Positions 25,687 through 32,924 of a stretch of DNA of 64,000 nt are shown here, one piece after another. The position numbers were made by a program, and so were the translations under genes. Source of the DNA: an uncultured Eubacteriales bacterium. GTDB taxonomy: Bacteria > Bacillota > Clostridia > Oscillospirales > Acutalibacteraceae. Where the stretch lies: NCBI GenBank assembly GCA_934454655.1, contig CAKSFK010000005.1, positions 1-64,000 of the forward strand, read 5' to 3'. Under the pieces are notes generated by a model. It was not told the origin of the DNA and made no database searches. It saw only the letters and a program-made list of their open reading frames with translations. Every line of letters begins with the position of its first letter. Within the stretch, counting starts at the first letter, position 1.

Positions 25687-25828
25687 AGATGTAACCGAAA
25701 GGTTAAGACATGAAAACCCGCAATTATACAGGCAGGTAAAGCAGGTTCTTGAAAAAAACAAACAGGAAAGGCATATTCGCGGCGGTATGGCGACAAAAAG
25801 AAAGTATATGGCAAACACCGATAAATAA
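25670..25828 (+). CDS. 52-residue basic protein overlapping the recombinase 3' end
   Basis: The ATG at 25670 lies inside the last codons of the recombinase in another frame (17-base overlap), and translation runs to TAA at 25826-25828. The sequence begins MTAVHKDVTERLRHENPQLY and ends KQERHIRGGMATKRKYMANTDK. It is highly charged, helical in its first two thirds, and carries RHIRGG...ATKRKY, a motif I recall from small ORFs beside clostridial recombinases. It may be a recombination directionality factor or DNA-binding partner; no function is claimed. The coding character (clean frame, coupling by overlap) supports reality. Confidence 0.6.
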   Translation: MTAVHKDVTERLRHENPQLYRQVKQVLEKNKQERHIRGGMATKRKYMANTDK

Positions 25829-25841
25829 GCAGTAAGTTTTA

Positions 25842-25873
25842 AAGCCTCTTTGTTTAAAAAAGAGGCTTATTTT
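25842..25873 (+). terminator. Rho-independent terminator after the recombinase unit
   Basis: AAGCCTCTTT (25842-25851) pairs with AAAGAGGCTT (25859-25868), followed by ATTTT. It closes the recombinase and small-ORF transcript. Confidence 0.8.
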
Positions 25874-26090
25874 ATGCGCTTTTTCTATTGTTTCCATCAG
25901 TTTTGTAAGTGTTGATATATCGGTTAAAAAATACGCTTTTAAAATTTTAAGTCAGATAGGGGCATTAATTGCTAAATATTGGAAAAAATGAGTATATGTG
26001 AGGAAAAGTGCAAAAAACAGAGATTTTTGGAGTTTTATAAATCGGAGCATAATTTTTGCAATAAAAATGTCGAAAAAATGCAAATATTAC
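25874..26090. other. AT-rich intergenic stretch with no recognised gene
   Basis: About 215 bases, clearly richer in A/T than the surroundings, between the recombinase terminator and the pot promoter. No convincing ORF, hairpin or repeat. One minus-strand frame is open for some 25 codons but has no start. Confidence 0.5.
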
Positions 26091-26119
26091 TTGACATTTT
26101 AATGTTTTCATAGTATATT
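26091..26119 (+). promoter_or_regulatory. Sigma-A promoter of potABCD
   Basis: TTGACA (26091-26096), 17-base spacer, TATATT (26114-26119). The start site would be near 26126, giving a leader of about 150 bases before potA. Confidence 0.8.
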
Positions 26120-26126
26120 CAATACT

Positions 26127-26278
26127 TAGTTAGCATCTGTTTAGTGCTGACTCAGATTTTATGCCGTAGTTTCGGGTCAGAGGACTTTGGAAAACTATGA
26201 AAAACCCTTTGTTCAGGGCATATTACGAAGAGTCGGCGTGTACCGAAAGGGAATTTTTTGAACAAAGGGGGATGCTTT
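26127..26278 (+). promoter_or_regulatory. Structured 5' leader of potA that can hide its ribosome binding site
   Basis: Three inverted repeats follow each other. ATCTG (26135-26139) pairs with CAGAT (26153-26157). TAGTTT (26167-26172) pairs with AAACTA (26192-26197). CCCTTTGTTCA (26205-26215) pairs perfectly with TGAACAAAGGG (26259-26269). The last right arm contains most of the AAAGGGGG ribosome binding site (26264-26271). CTGAC (26147-26151) could also pair with GTCAG (26176-26180), an alternative fold. This is the pattern expected of a translational regulatory leader; the ligand, if any, is unknown, with polyamine being the obvious guess. Confidence 0.55.
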
Positions 26279-27397
26279 ATGGAAAAAGAAAATATTGTAG
26301 AGCTTAAAAACGTATCGGTCGCATTTGACGGGGAACAGGTTCTGGACGGGCTTGACCTTGAAATACGGGATAAGGAGTTTATAACGCTGTTGGGACCTTC
26401 CGGCTGCGGCAAAACCACGACTCTCCGATTAATTGCGGGTTTTCTTGAACCTGACAGCGGCGATATTCTGTTTGAGGGCAAAAAAATAAATGGTGTTCCG
26501 GCGTACAAACGTCAGGTTAACACCATTTTTCAGCGTTACGCGCTGTTTCCGCACCTTAATGTTTATGAAAACATTGCGTTCGGTTTGCGTATTAAAAAGC
26601 TTCCCGAAAAGGATATTAAAGAAAAGGTTGCCGAAATGCTGCGCCTTGTTAACCTTACCGGGCTTGAAAGGCGCCACGTTGATACGCTTTCGGGAGGTCA
26701 GCAGCAGCGCGTTGCAATCGCGCGCGCCATAGCAAACCATCCGAAGGTTCTGCTGCTTGACGAACCGCTTGCCGCGCTTGATTTGAAGCTTCGCAAGGAT
26801 ATGCAGAAGGAGCTTAAAAAAATTCAGCAGCAGCTGGGAATAACCTTTGTGTTTGTAACGCACGACCAGGAAGAGGCGCTTACCATGTCCGACCGTGTAA
26901 TTGTTATGGACGGGGGCAAAATTCAACAGGTGGGCACACCCAAGGATATTTATAACGAGCCACAGAACGCTTTTGTGGCTGATTTTATAGGCGAATCCAA
27001 TATTGTTGACGGCGTTATGAAACGTGACTTATATGTTGAGTTTTCGGGCGCCGGTTTCAACTGCCTTGATAAGGGTTTTGACGAAAACGAGGCGGTGGAC
27101 GTGGTGGTTCGCCCCGAGGACGTGGATATAGTCGCTCCCGAAAAAGGTATGCTTAAAGGCGTTGTTACGTCTGTGGCATTTCTTGGAGTACATTACGAAA
27201 TAATAGTGGATATAGGCGGCTTTAAATGGATGATACAAACCACGGACGAGCATTTCACAGGCGATAACGTGGGGCTTTATATAGAGCCGGACGCAATTCA
27301 CATAATGAAAAAATCAAAGTATTCGGGGCTTTACGGCGATTATTCCTCTTACAGTGAGGAAATAGACCACCTCTCTGATGTAACGGAGGAGGAATAG
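26279..27397 (+). CDS. potA: Spermidine/putrescine ABC transporter ATP-binding protein
   Basis: The frame is open from a TTG at 26258, but AAAGGGGG places the start at the ATG at 26279 (372 residues). Walker A is GPSGCGKTT (about 37-45), the signature LSGGQQQRVAIARA (about 135-148), Walker B VLLLDEPLAALD, and the H-loop FVTHDQEEALTMSD. A TOBE-type C-terminal domain (about 280-360) binds regulatory or accessory elements in this subfamily. With potB, potC and potD it forms an ATP-driven polyamine importer. It is first in the operon and is preceded by a structured leader. Confidence 0.92.
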   Translation: MEKENIVELKNVSVAFDGEQVLDGLDLEIRDKEFITLLGPSGCGKTTTLRLIAGFLEPDSGDILFEGKKINGVPAYKRQVNTIFQRYALFPHLNVYENIAFGLRIKKLPEKDIKEKVAEMLRLVNLTGLERRHVDTLSGGQQQRVAIARAIANHPKVLLLDEPLAALDLKLRKDMQKELKKIQQQLGITFVFVTHDQEEALTMSDRVIVMDGGKIQQVGTPKDIYNEPQNAFVADFIGESNIVDGVMKRDLYVEFSGAGFNCLDKGFDENEAVDVVVRPEDVDIVAPEKGMLKGVVTSVAFLGVHYEIIVDIGGFKWMIQTTDEHFTGDNVGLYIEPDAIHIMKKSKYSGLYGDYSSYSEEIDHLSDVTEEE

Positions 27398-27400
27398 GCT

Positions 27401-28228
27401 GTGAAAAAAGGGACATTCGGAAACAAGCTGGTAGCCTCGCCTTATATTGTGTGGTCGGCAATATTTATTGTGGTGCCGCTTGTAATTATGTTTTACTTTG
27501 CCCTGACCGACCAAAACGGTGTTTTCACTCTCTCGAATCTGGGCGCTATCGGACAGTACAAAAAGGCCTTCGGCATATCCATACTTTACGCTGTGATTTC
27601 AACCGCCGTAACGCTTTTGCTTGCCTATCCTATGGCATTTTTTATGACGAAGCTTAAGGTTTCATCGCAGCGTATGCTGTTTATGATAGTTATGATTCCT
27701 ATGTGGATGAACTTTCTTATCCGCACTTATTCGTGGATAACAATTCTTGCAAATACGGGACTTATAAACACATTTTTAAAAAATATAGGCTTAAAACCGC
27801 TAAAGCTTATAAACACGCCGGGAGCGGTAATTCTCGGAATGGTTTACGATTTTATTCCTTATATGATACTGCCTATTTATTCGGTAATGTCGAAGCTTGA
27901 TAAATCGCTTTTGGAAGCGGCCGAGGACCTTGGTTCGGATTCGTTTACAAAGTTTAAGAGGGTTATATTTCCCCTTACAAGACCGGGAGTTATTTCGGGT
28001 ATTACAATGGTGTTTGTGCCGTCGGTCAGCACATTTTATATATCGCAAAAGCTGGGTGGAAACAAAACAATGCTTATAGGCGATGCCATTGAGTACTTTT
28101 TCAATTTAGGTCCTGCTTATTATAACGTTGCCTCGGCAATTTCGCTTGTGCTTATGGTTATGATTTTGATCTGCCTGTTTGTAATGAACAGGTTCTCTGA
28201 CGGCGAGGACGGGGGTGTGTTGATGTGA
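27401..28228 (+). CDS. potB: Spermidine/putrescine ABC transporter permease
   Basis: 275 residues, GTG start at 27401 with GGAGGAGGAA upstream, 3 bases after the potA stop. Six membrane helices; the ATPase-contact EAA loop reads LLEAAEDLGSDSFTKFKRVIFP (about 172-192), the usual PotB/PotH form. It overlaps the potC start. Confidence 0.92.
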   Translation: MKKGTFGNKLVASPYIVWSAIFIVVPLVIMFYFALTDQNGVFTLSNLGAIGQYKKAFGISILYAVISTAVTLLLAYPMAFFMTKLKVSSQRMLFMIVMIPMWMNFLIRTYSWITILANTGLINTFLKNIGLKPLKLINTPGAVILGMVYDFIPYMILPIYSVMSKLDKSLLEAAEDLGSDSFTKFKRVIFPLTRPGVISGITMVFVPSVSTFYISQKLGGNKTMLIGDAIEYFFNLGPAYYNVASAISLVLMVMILICLFVMNRFSDGEDGGVLM

Positions 28229-29040
28229 AAATACTCTCACGTATATATGTGGCGCTTATAATTCTTTTTCTTTACGCGCCGGTTGCGGTTATGATCATCT
28301 TTTCGTTTAATTCATCGCGCAGCGTTTGGGTTATGGACGGATTTTCAACACGCTGGTACGAGGGTCTGCTTTCAAATACGGCAATGATGACCGCCCTTGA
28401 ACATACGGTAATAATAGCCGTGCTCTCGGCAGTTATATCAACGGTGCTGGGTACGGCGGCAGCCGTCGGGATAACGGCGATAAGAAATAAGATTTCCAAA
28501 AAAATAGTTATGTCGGTAACACAGATACCTATGATGAATGCCGACATTGTAACGGGCATTTCGCTTATGCTGCTGTTCATTTTTGCGGGCAAGCTTTTGG
28601 GGCTTAACGAATCGTTGGGCTTTGTAACGGTGCTGACAGCTCACATAACGTTCAACCTGCCTTATGTTATTCTTTCGGTTATCCCGCGGCTCAACGGAAC
28701 CGATCCCCATTTGCCGGAGGCTGCAATGGACCTTGGCTGTACGCCGTTTAAGGCATTTTTTAAGGTTGTGCTGCCCTCAATTTCAACCGGCATTGTAACG
28801 GGCTTTATAATGGCGTTTACGCTGTCGCTTGACGATTTTGTTATAAGTTATTTCACCTGCGGGCATTATCAGACGCTGCCCATACTGATCTACACTATGA
28901 CCAAAAAAACCGTTACGCCGGACACATACGCGCTTTCCACCCTTATTTTTATAACGGTGTTTGTGCTGTTAATACTTTATAATGTACTTCAGTCAAAATC
29001 GGAGAAAAAGGCATTAAATAAAACATTTGCGGAACAATAG
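28225..29040 (+). CDS. potC: Spermidine/putrescine ABC transporter permease
   Basis: 271 residues, GTG start overlapping the potB stop (GTGA). Six membrane helices; the motif LYAPVAVMIIFSFNSSRS near the N-terminus and the EAA loop LPEAAMDLGCTPFKAFFKVVLP (about 168-190) identify PotC/PotI. It forms the channel together with PotB. Confidence 0.92.
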   Translation: MKILSRIYVALIILFLYAPVAVMIIFSFNSSRSVWVMDGFSTRWYEGLLSNTAMMTALEHTVIIAVLSAVISTVLGTAAAVGITAIRNKISKKIVMSVTQIPMMNADIVTGISLMLLFIFAGKLLGLNESLGFVTVLTAHITFNLPYVILSVIPRLNGTDPHLPEAAMDLGCTPFKAFFKVVLPSISTGIVTGFIMAFTLSLDDFVISYFTCGHYQTLPILIYTMTKKTVTPDTYALSTLIFITVFVLLILYNVLQSKSEKKALNKTFAEQ

Positions 29041-29069
29041 TTTCGGCTTTCGGGAAAGGATTTGGATAA

Positions 29070-30176
29070 ATGAAAAAAACAGTTGCCTTAATAATAACGC
29101 TTGTAATAACACTTTCAGCCGCTCTTACCGGGTGCGGATATAAATATAAGGAGATAAACCTACGCGCATCGTTCGACCAAAGCCTTAAGGGAACTACCCT
29201 GACGGTGTATAACTGGGGCGAATATATTTCCGACGGCGAGGATGACTCTATGGATGTTAACAAAGAGTTTGAAAAGCTTACGGGAATAAAGGTTAAATAT
29301 CTTAATTATGTCAGCAATGAAACTATGTATTCTCAGCTTAAAAGCGGCGGCGTTAATTATGATGTGATAATCCCGTCGGACTATATGATCGAACGTCTTA
29401 AAGATGAGGATATGCTTCAGAAAATAGATATTTCGAAAATATCCAATTACGACCTTATAGACGAAAAATACAAGGGACTTTTCTTTGATGAGAATGAAGA
29501 GTACAGCGTGCCTTACAATGTAGGTATGGTCGGTATAATATATAACGAAGAGCTTACGGGAAAAAGCATTGAACATTCCTGGGAAGTGCTCTGGGACAAG
29601 AAATACAAGGATATGGCGCTTAATTTTGATAATTCGCGCGACGCATTTATGACCGCTCAGATGATTTTGGGGCAGGACCTGAACACCGAGAACAAGGCGG
29701 ATTGGGACGCGGCGGCGGATCTGCTTAAAAAGGGAAAGAAAAATCTTCAGTCGTACGTTATGGATGAGATTTTCAGCAAAATGGAAACGGGTGAAGCGTC
29801 TGTCGCGCCGTATTATGCCGGCGACTACCTGACAATGCTTGAAAGCAACAAAAACCTTAAGTTCTTCTACCCGGAAGAGGGTACAAATATATTTGTTGAC
29901 TCCGTTTGTGTGCCTAAAAACGCCAAGAACGTTAAAGCGGCGCTTATGTATATTAACTTTTTGCTTGAGCCCGATGTTGCCACCGCAAACGCGGAGTATC
30001 TCGGCTATGCTTCGCCGAATACCGCGGTTGTTAATAATAAGGATTACTGCTATTATCAGAATAAGATACTGTACCCCGATGAAAAGGATATGCCTAAGGT
30101 GCAGTATTACCACGACATAAATAGCGATATCAGAAGCTATTACGAAACATTGTGGAGCGAAATAAAACTTTATTGA
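29070..30176 (+). CDS. potD: Spermidine/putrescine-binding lipoprotein
   Basis: 368 residues with lipobox LTGC (about residue 22). The mature start TLTVYNWGEYISDGE is the hallmark of PotD/PotF, and SQLKSGGVNYDVIIPSDYMIERL, GMVGIIYNEE and the late YPDEKDMPKVQYYHD are family features. It captures polyamine outside the membrane for PotBC. It lies 29 bases after potC with GGAAAGGA upstream. Confidence 0.92.
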   Translation: MKKTVALIITLVITLSAALTGCGYKYKEINLRASFDQSLKGTTLTVYNWGEYISDGEDDSMDVNKEFEKLTGIKVKYLNYVSNETMYSQLKSGGVNYDVIIPSDYMIERLKDEDMLQKIDISKISNYDLIDEKYKGLFFDENEEYSVPYNVGMVGIIYNEELTGKSIEHSWEVLWDKKYKDMALNFDNSRDAFMTAQMILGQDLNTENKADWDAAADLLKKGKKNLQSYVMDEIFSKMETGEASVAPYYAGDYLTMLESNKNLKFFYPEEGTNIFVDSVCVPKNAKNVKAALMYINFLLEPDVATANAEYLGYASPNTAVVNNKDYCYYQNKILYPDEKDMPKVQYYHDINSDIRSYYETLWSEIKLY

Positions 30177-30217
30177 CGGTTGTTCTTAAAATTGTTGGGG
30201 CAATATGAAAAAAGTAC

Positions 30218-30246
30218 TTGATTTTTTATGCCCGATGTGGTATCAT
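30218..30246 (+). promoter_or_regulatory. Sigma-A promoter of rpmE
   Basis: TTGATT (30218-30223), 17-base spacer, TATCAT (30241-30246), leaving a leader of about 28 bases before the rpmE start. Confidence 0.65.
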
Positions 30247-30280
30247 CAATATGTTATCGAGATTGAGAGGGGTGACAAAG

Positions 30281-30481
30281 ATGAAGGAAGGTATTCATCC
30301 GCAGTATGAAAAGGTTACTATAAAGTGCGCTTGCGGCGCGGAGTTCGAGACACGCTCTACTAAAAAGGATATCCGTTTGGATATTTGTTCTAAATGTCAT
30401 CCGTTTTTTACCGGTAAACAGAAACTGGTAGACACCGGCGGTCGCGTAGACAGATTTAAAAAGCGTTTCAATATGGATTAA
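30281..30481 (+). CDS. rpmE: Ribosomal protein bL31, zinc-binding form
   Basis: 66 residues from the ATG at 30281 (the frame opens further upstream, but GAGAGGGGTGA and family length fix this start). KEGIHPQYEKVTIKCACG and the later CSKCHPFFTGKQK carry the C-x-C and C-x-x-C pairs of the zinc-containing form. It is a single-gene transcript between a promoter and a terminator. Confidence 0.95.
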   Translation: MKEGIHPQYEKVTIKCACGAEFETRSTKKDIRLDICSKCHPFFTGKQKLVDTGGRVDRFKKRFNMD

Positions 30482-30494
30482 TATGGCCTTTTAC

Positions 30495-30524
30495 TCCGCA
30501 GTTATTTTAACTGCGGATTTTTTT
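30495..30524 (+). terminator. Rho-independent terminator of rpmE
   Basis: TCCGCAGTT (30495-30503) pairs with AACTGCGGA (30509-30517), loop ATTTT, followed by seven T. Confidence 0.92.
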
Positions 30525-30541
30525 AAATTTATAAGGGGGCG

Positions 30542-31177
30542 GTGAAAACGGAGAGCTATGTTACCGTTTCGGGAAAATCGGTTGCCGAGTATACCGAAAA
30601 ACGTTCACGCTTTATTGCGGCTGTTTGCCATTGCGAAACCGAAGAGGAAGCCGTAAGCTTTATAAACGCGGTGCGCGCAAAGCACCGTGACGCACGCCAT
30701 AACTGCTACGCATATTCCGTTTTAAACGGCACTCTTAAGCGCTTTTCGGACGACGGTGAGCCGCACGGCACCGCAGGAAAGCCTATGCTTGATATTATAG
30801 ACGGCGAGGGGCTTTGTAATGTGTGCGCGGTTGTTACAAGATATTTCGGCGGCGTGCTGCTCGGTACGGGCGGACTTGTGCGTGCTTACTCAAAGTCTTT
30901 GAAGGACGCGGCGGCAGCAGCGGAACGCGCTGTTATGACTCCCTGCACTGTGTTTTCCTGCTTTTGCGACTATACGGATTCGGCGCGGCTTTTAAAACTA
31001 GTGTCCGACGCGGGCGGAACAGTTGAAAACACGGAATACACCGATAAGGTTAAACTGACATTTTTTATAGAGAAGAGCAAAAGTCGTGAATTTTTGCTTA
31101 AGCTTAAAGAAATATTTTGCGCGCGGATAACCGCGGAGGAAATAAAAACGGAATTAAAGCCGGCAGGTGAAATATGA
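30542..31177 (+). CDS. YigZ/IMPACT family protein
   Basis: 211 residues, GTG start. The family signature is clear: KRSRFIAAVCHCETEEEAVSF near the N-terminus, then KHRDARHNCYAYSV and RFSDDGEPHGTAGKPML, followed by VTRYFGGVLLGTGGLVRAYS. The C-terminal quarter is the small ferredoxin-like DUF1949 domain. The proteins bind nucleic acid or ribosomes in other systems; the role here is unknown. It overlaps the next gene (ATGA). The start is only 2-3 bases after the AAGGGGG, which is unusually close. Confidence 0.85.
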   Translation: MKTESYVTVSGKSVAEYTEKRSRFIAAVCHCETEEEAVSFINAVRAKHRDARHNCYAYSVLNGTLKRFSDDGEPHGTAGKPMLDIIDGEGLCNVCAVVTRYFGGVLLGTGGLVRAYSKSLKDAAAAAERAVMTPCTVFSCFCDYTDSARLLKLVSDAGGTVENTEYTDKVKLTFFIEKSKSREFLLKLKEIFCARITAEEIKTELKPAGEI

Positions 31178-31836
31178 GTAAAATTAAAAAATGTATTTTA
31201 TTCCTTGCTGTTTTTGCGGCAATATGCGCCGCGGCGGCGGTTTCTTTGAATTTTTACATTATAAAAAGCACCGAAAAGGGCATTTTTACGGAAGATGCGC
31301 TCGGAGATACTTCGGAAGCAGACTGTATTTTAATTTTAGGCGCGGGTGTGCGAAACGGAAAACCGACGCCTATGCTGCGCGACAGACTGCTTACCGGCAT
31401 AGAACTTTATAAAAACGGTGCGGCAAAGAAAATAATTATGAGCGGCGACCACGGAAGTTCGGATTATGACGAGGTTAATATAATGCGGCGGTTTGCTCTT
31501 GAAAACGGAGTGCGTGAAGAAGATATATTTATGGATCACGCGGGTTTTTCAACCTATGACAGTGTTTACCGCGCAAAAAATATATTTGAAGCCGAAAACA
31601 TAATAATAGTAAGTCAAGAATACCACCTTTACCGTGCGCTTTACATTGCAAAGTGCCTTAAAGTGACGGCTGTCGGCGTATCTGCCGACCGGAATTCCTA
31701 CGGCGGTCAGCTTAAAAGGGAACTCAGAGAGGTTCTCGCAAGGGATAAGGATTTTTTTAAATGCATATTTAAGCCCGACTCCAAATATCTCGGGGATAAA
31801 ATATCAATTTCGGGCGACGGAAGAGCAACAATTTAA
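31174..31836 (+). CDS. SanA/YdcF-like DUF218 protein
   Basis: 220 residues with an N-terminal membrane helix (about 8-28). The DUF218 core follows: ADCILILGAGVRNGKPTPML, GAAKKIIMSGDHG, NIMRRFALENGVREEDIFMD and IIVSQEYHLYRALYIAK. SanA/ElyC-type proteins sit in the membrane with this domain outside and affect envelope integrity; the chemistry is not established. It is coupled to yigZ by a 4-base overlap. Confidence 0.82.
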   Translation: MSKIKKCILFLAVFAAICAAAAVSLNFYIIKSTEKGIFTEDALGDTSEADCILILGAGVRNGKPTPMLRDRLLTGIELYKNGAAKKIIMSGDHGSSDYDEVNIMRRFALENGVREEDIFMDHAGFSTYDSVYRAKNIFEAENIIIVSQEYHLYRALYIAKCLKVTAVGVSADRNSYGGQLKRELREVLARDKDFFKCIFKPDSKYLGDKISISGDGRATI

Positions 31837-31879
31837 AGAAAGTTTAAAAAAATAGAGGTTTTTTTGCATTTTTGTGTAA

Positions 31880-31885
31880 TATAAT
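31880..31885 (+). promoter_or_regulatory. Probable -10 box for dgt-dnaG-rpoD
   Basis: A perfect TATAAT lies 25 bases before the dgt start; only a poor -35 (T-rich) is present at the proper distance. The transcript of the replication/transcription operon may begin here. Confidence 0.4.
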
Positions 31886-31910
31886 AGTTGAAGGACAGGG
31901 GGCGGCAGAA

Positions 31911-32903
31911 TTGAACGTAAGGGAAACAAGCGAACAGAACGAAAGACTTATTTTGTGCAATCGCGCAATGTTCTGCACCGAAACCGCCGGGCGTAAAAAA
32001 CCCGAAAAGGACTGCGAACTCCGCACCTGCTATCAGCGCGACCGCGACCGCATTATTCACTGCAAGGCGTTCAGGCGCTTAAAGCATAAAACGCAGGTGT
32101 TTTTGTCGCCCGAGTCCGACCACTACCGCACACGGCTTACCCACACACTTGAGGTGGCGCAGATAGCGCGTACGATAGCGCGCGCATTAAGGCTTAACGA
32201 GGACCTGACCGAGGCGATAGCTCTGGGGCACGACCTCGGACATACACCGTTCGGCCATGCGGGAGAACGGGCGCTGAGCGAGCTTACGGGCAATTTTACG
32301 CACTATGAGCAGAGCGTGAGGGTGTGCGAAAAAATCGAAAAAAACGGCAACGGGCTTAACCTTACCGCTGAGGTGCTGGACGGAATACTTCACCACACCA
32401 TGGGTGAGGAGGCGCACACGCTTGAGGGCAGAATAGTACGTATGGCGGACAGGGTGGCATATATTAACCACGATATTGACGATGCCGTGCGAGCCGGCGT
32501 AATATCAGAAAACGATATTCCGCGCGATATCGCAAAGGCACTGGGAAATTCCAAGAGCGAGAGAATAAGCACGCTGGTAACATCAATTGTAGGGAACAGC
32601 ACCGATACCATTGAAATGGATGCTGAAACCGCAAAGTACTACAATATGTTACATAGCTTCCTGTTTGAGAGCGTTTATAAAAACCCGGTTGCAAAATCGG
32701 AGGAAACAAAGGTTTTAGGCATTGTTGAGGGGCTTTTTAAGTATTTTAAGGACAACCCCGAAAAAATGTCCGACGAATATTTGAGAATTGCCGAGGCGGA
32801 CGGAAAGGAACGCGCCGTTACCGATTACATTGCCGGTATGACCGACCATTACGCTGTTACGGTGTTTACGGATATTTATATACCAAAAGCGTGGAGCATA
32901 TAA
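31911..32903 (+). CDS. dgt: dGTP triphosphohydrolase-like HD protein
   Basis: The frame is open from 31872, but AGGGGG (31897-31902) fits a TTG start at 31911 (330 residues). HD-domain ligands are visible: RLTHTLEVAQIART (His), AIALGHDLGHTPFGHAGE (His-Asp), and the downstream LDGILHHT and YINHDIDDAVRAG (His, Asp). The family cleaves dNTPs to nucleoside and triphosphate. In Clostridia the gene commonly precedes dnaG, as here, 21 bases apart. Confidence 0.85.
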   Translation: MNVRETSEQNERLILCNRAMFCTETAGRKKPEKDCELRTCYQRDRDRIIHCKAFRRLKHKTQVFLSPESDHYRTRLTHTLEVAQIARTIARALRLNEDLTEAIALGHDLGHTPFGHAGERALSELTGNFTHYEQSVRVCEKIEKNGNGLNLTAEVLDGILHHTMGEEAHTLEGRIVRMADRVAYINHDIDDAVRAGVISENDIPRDIAKALGNSKSERISTLVTSIVGNSTDTIEMDAETAKYYNMLHSFLFESVYKNPVAKSEETKVLGIVEGLFKYFKDNPEKMSDEYLRIAEADGKERAVTDYIAGMTDHYAVTVFTDIYIPKAWSI

Positions 32904-32924
32904 AAAATAAAGGGGGGCGGTTTT

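Noticed and set aside
24151..25873. The recombinase as part of a conjugative element or a phage with cargo
   Set aside because: Neither relaxase, coupling protein nor phage genes are present between 23150 and 26258.
25860..25935. A minus-strand run of about 25 codons (reading LTDISTLTKLMETIEKAHKI) as a gene remnant
   Set aside because: Too short, no start, a stop immediately upstream and no family recognised.
29160..30113. A 317-codon open frame on the minus strand, opposite potD
   Set aside because: It is antisense to a clear solute-binding protein, has no ribosome binding site and an arginine/valine/isoleucine-rich composition typical of reverse frames in this genome.
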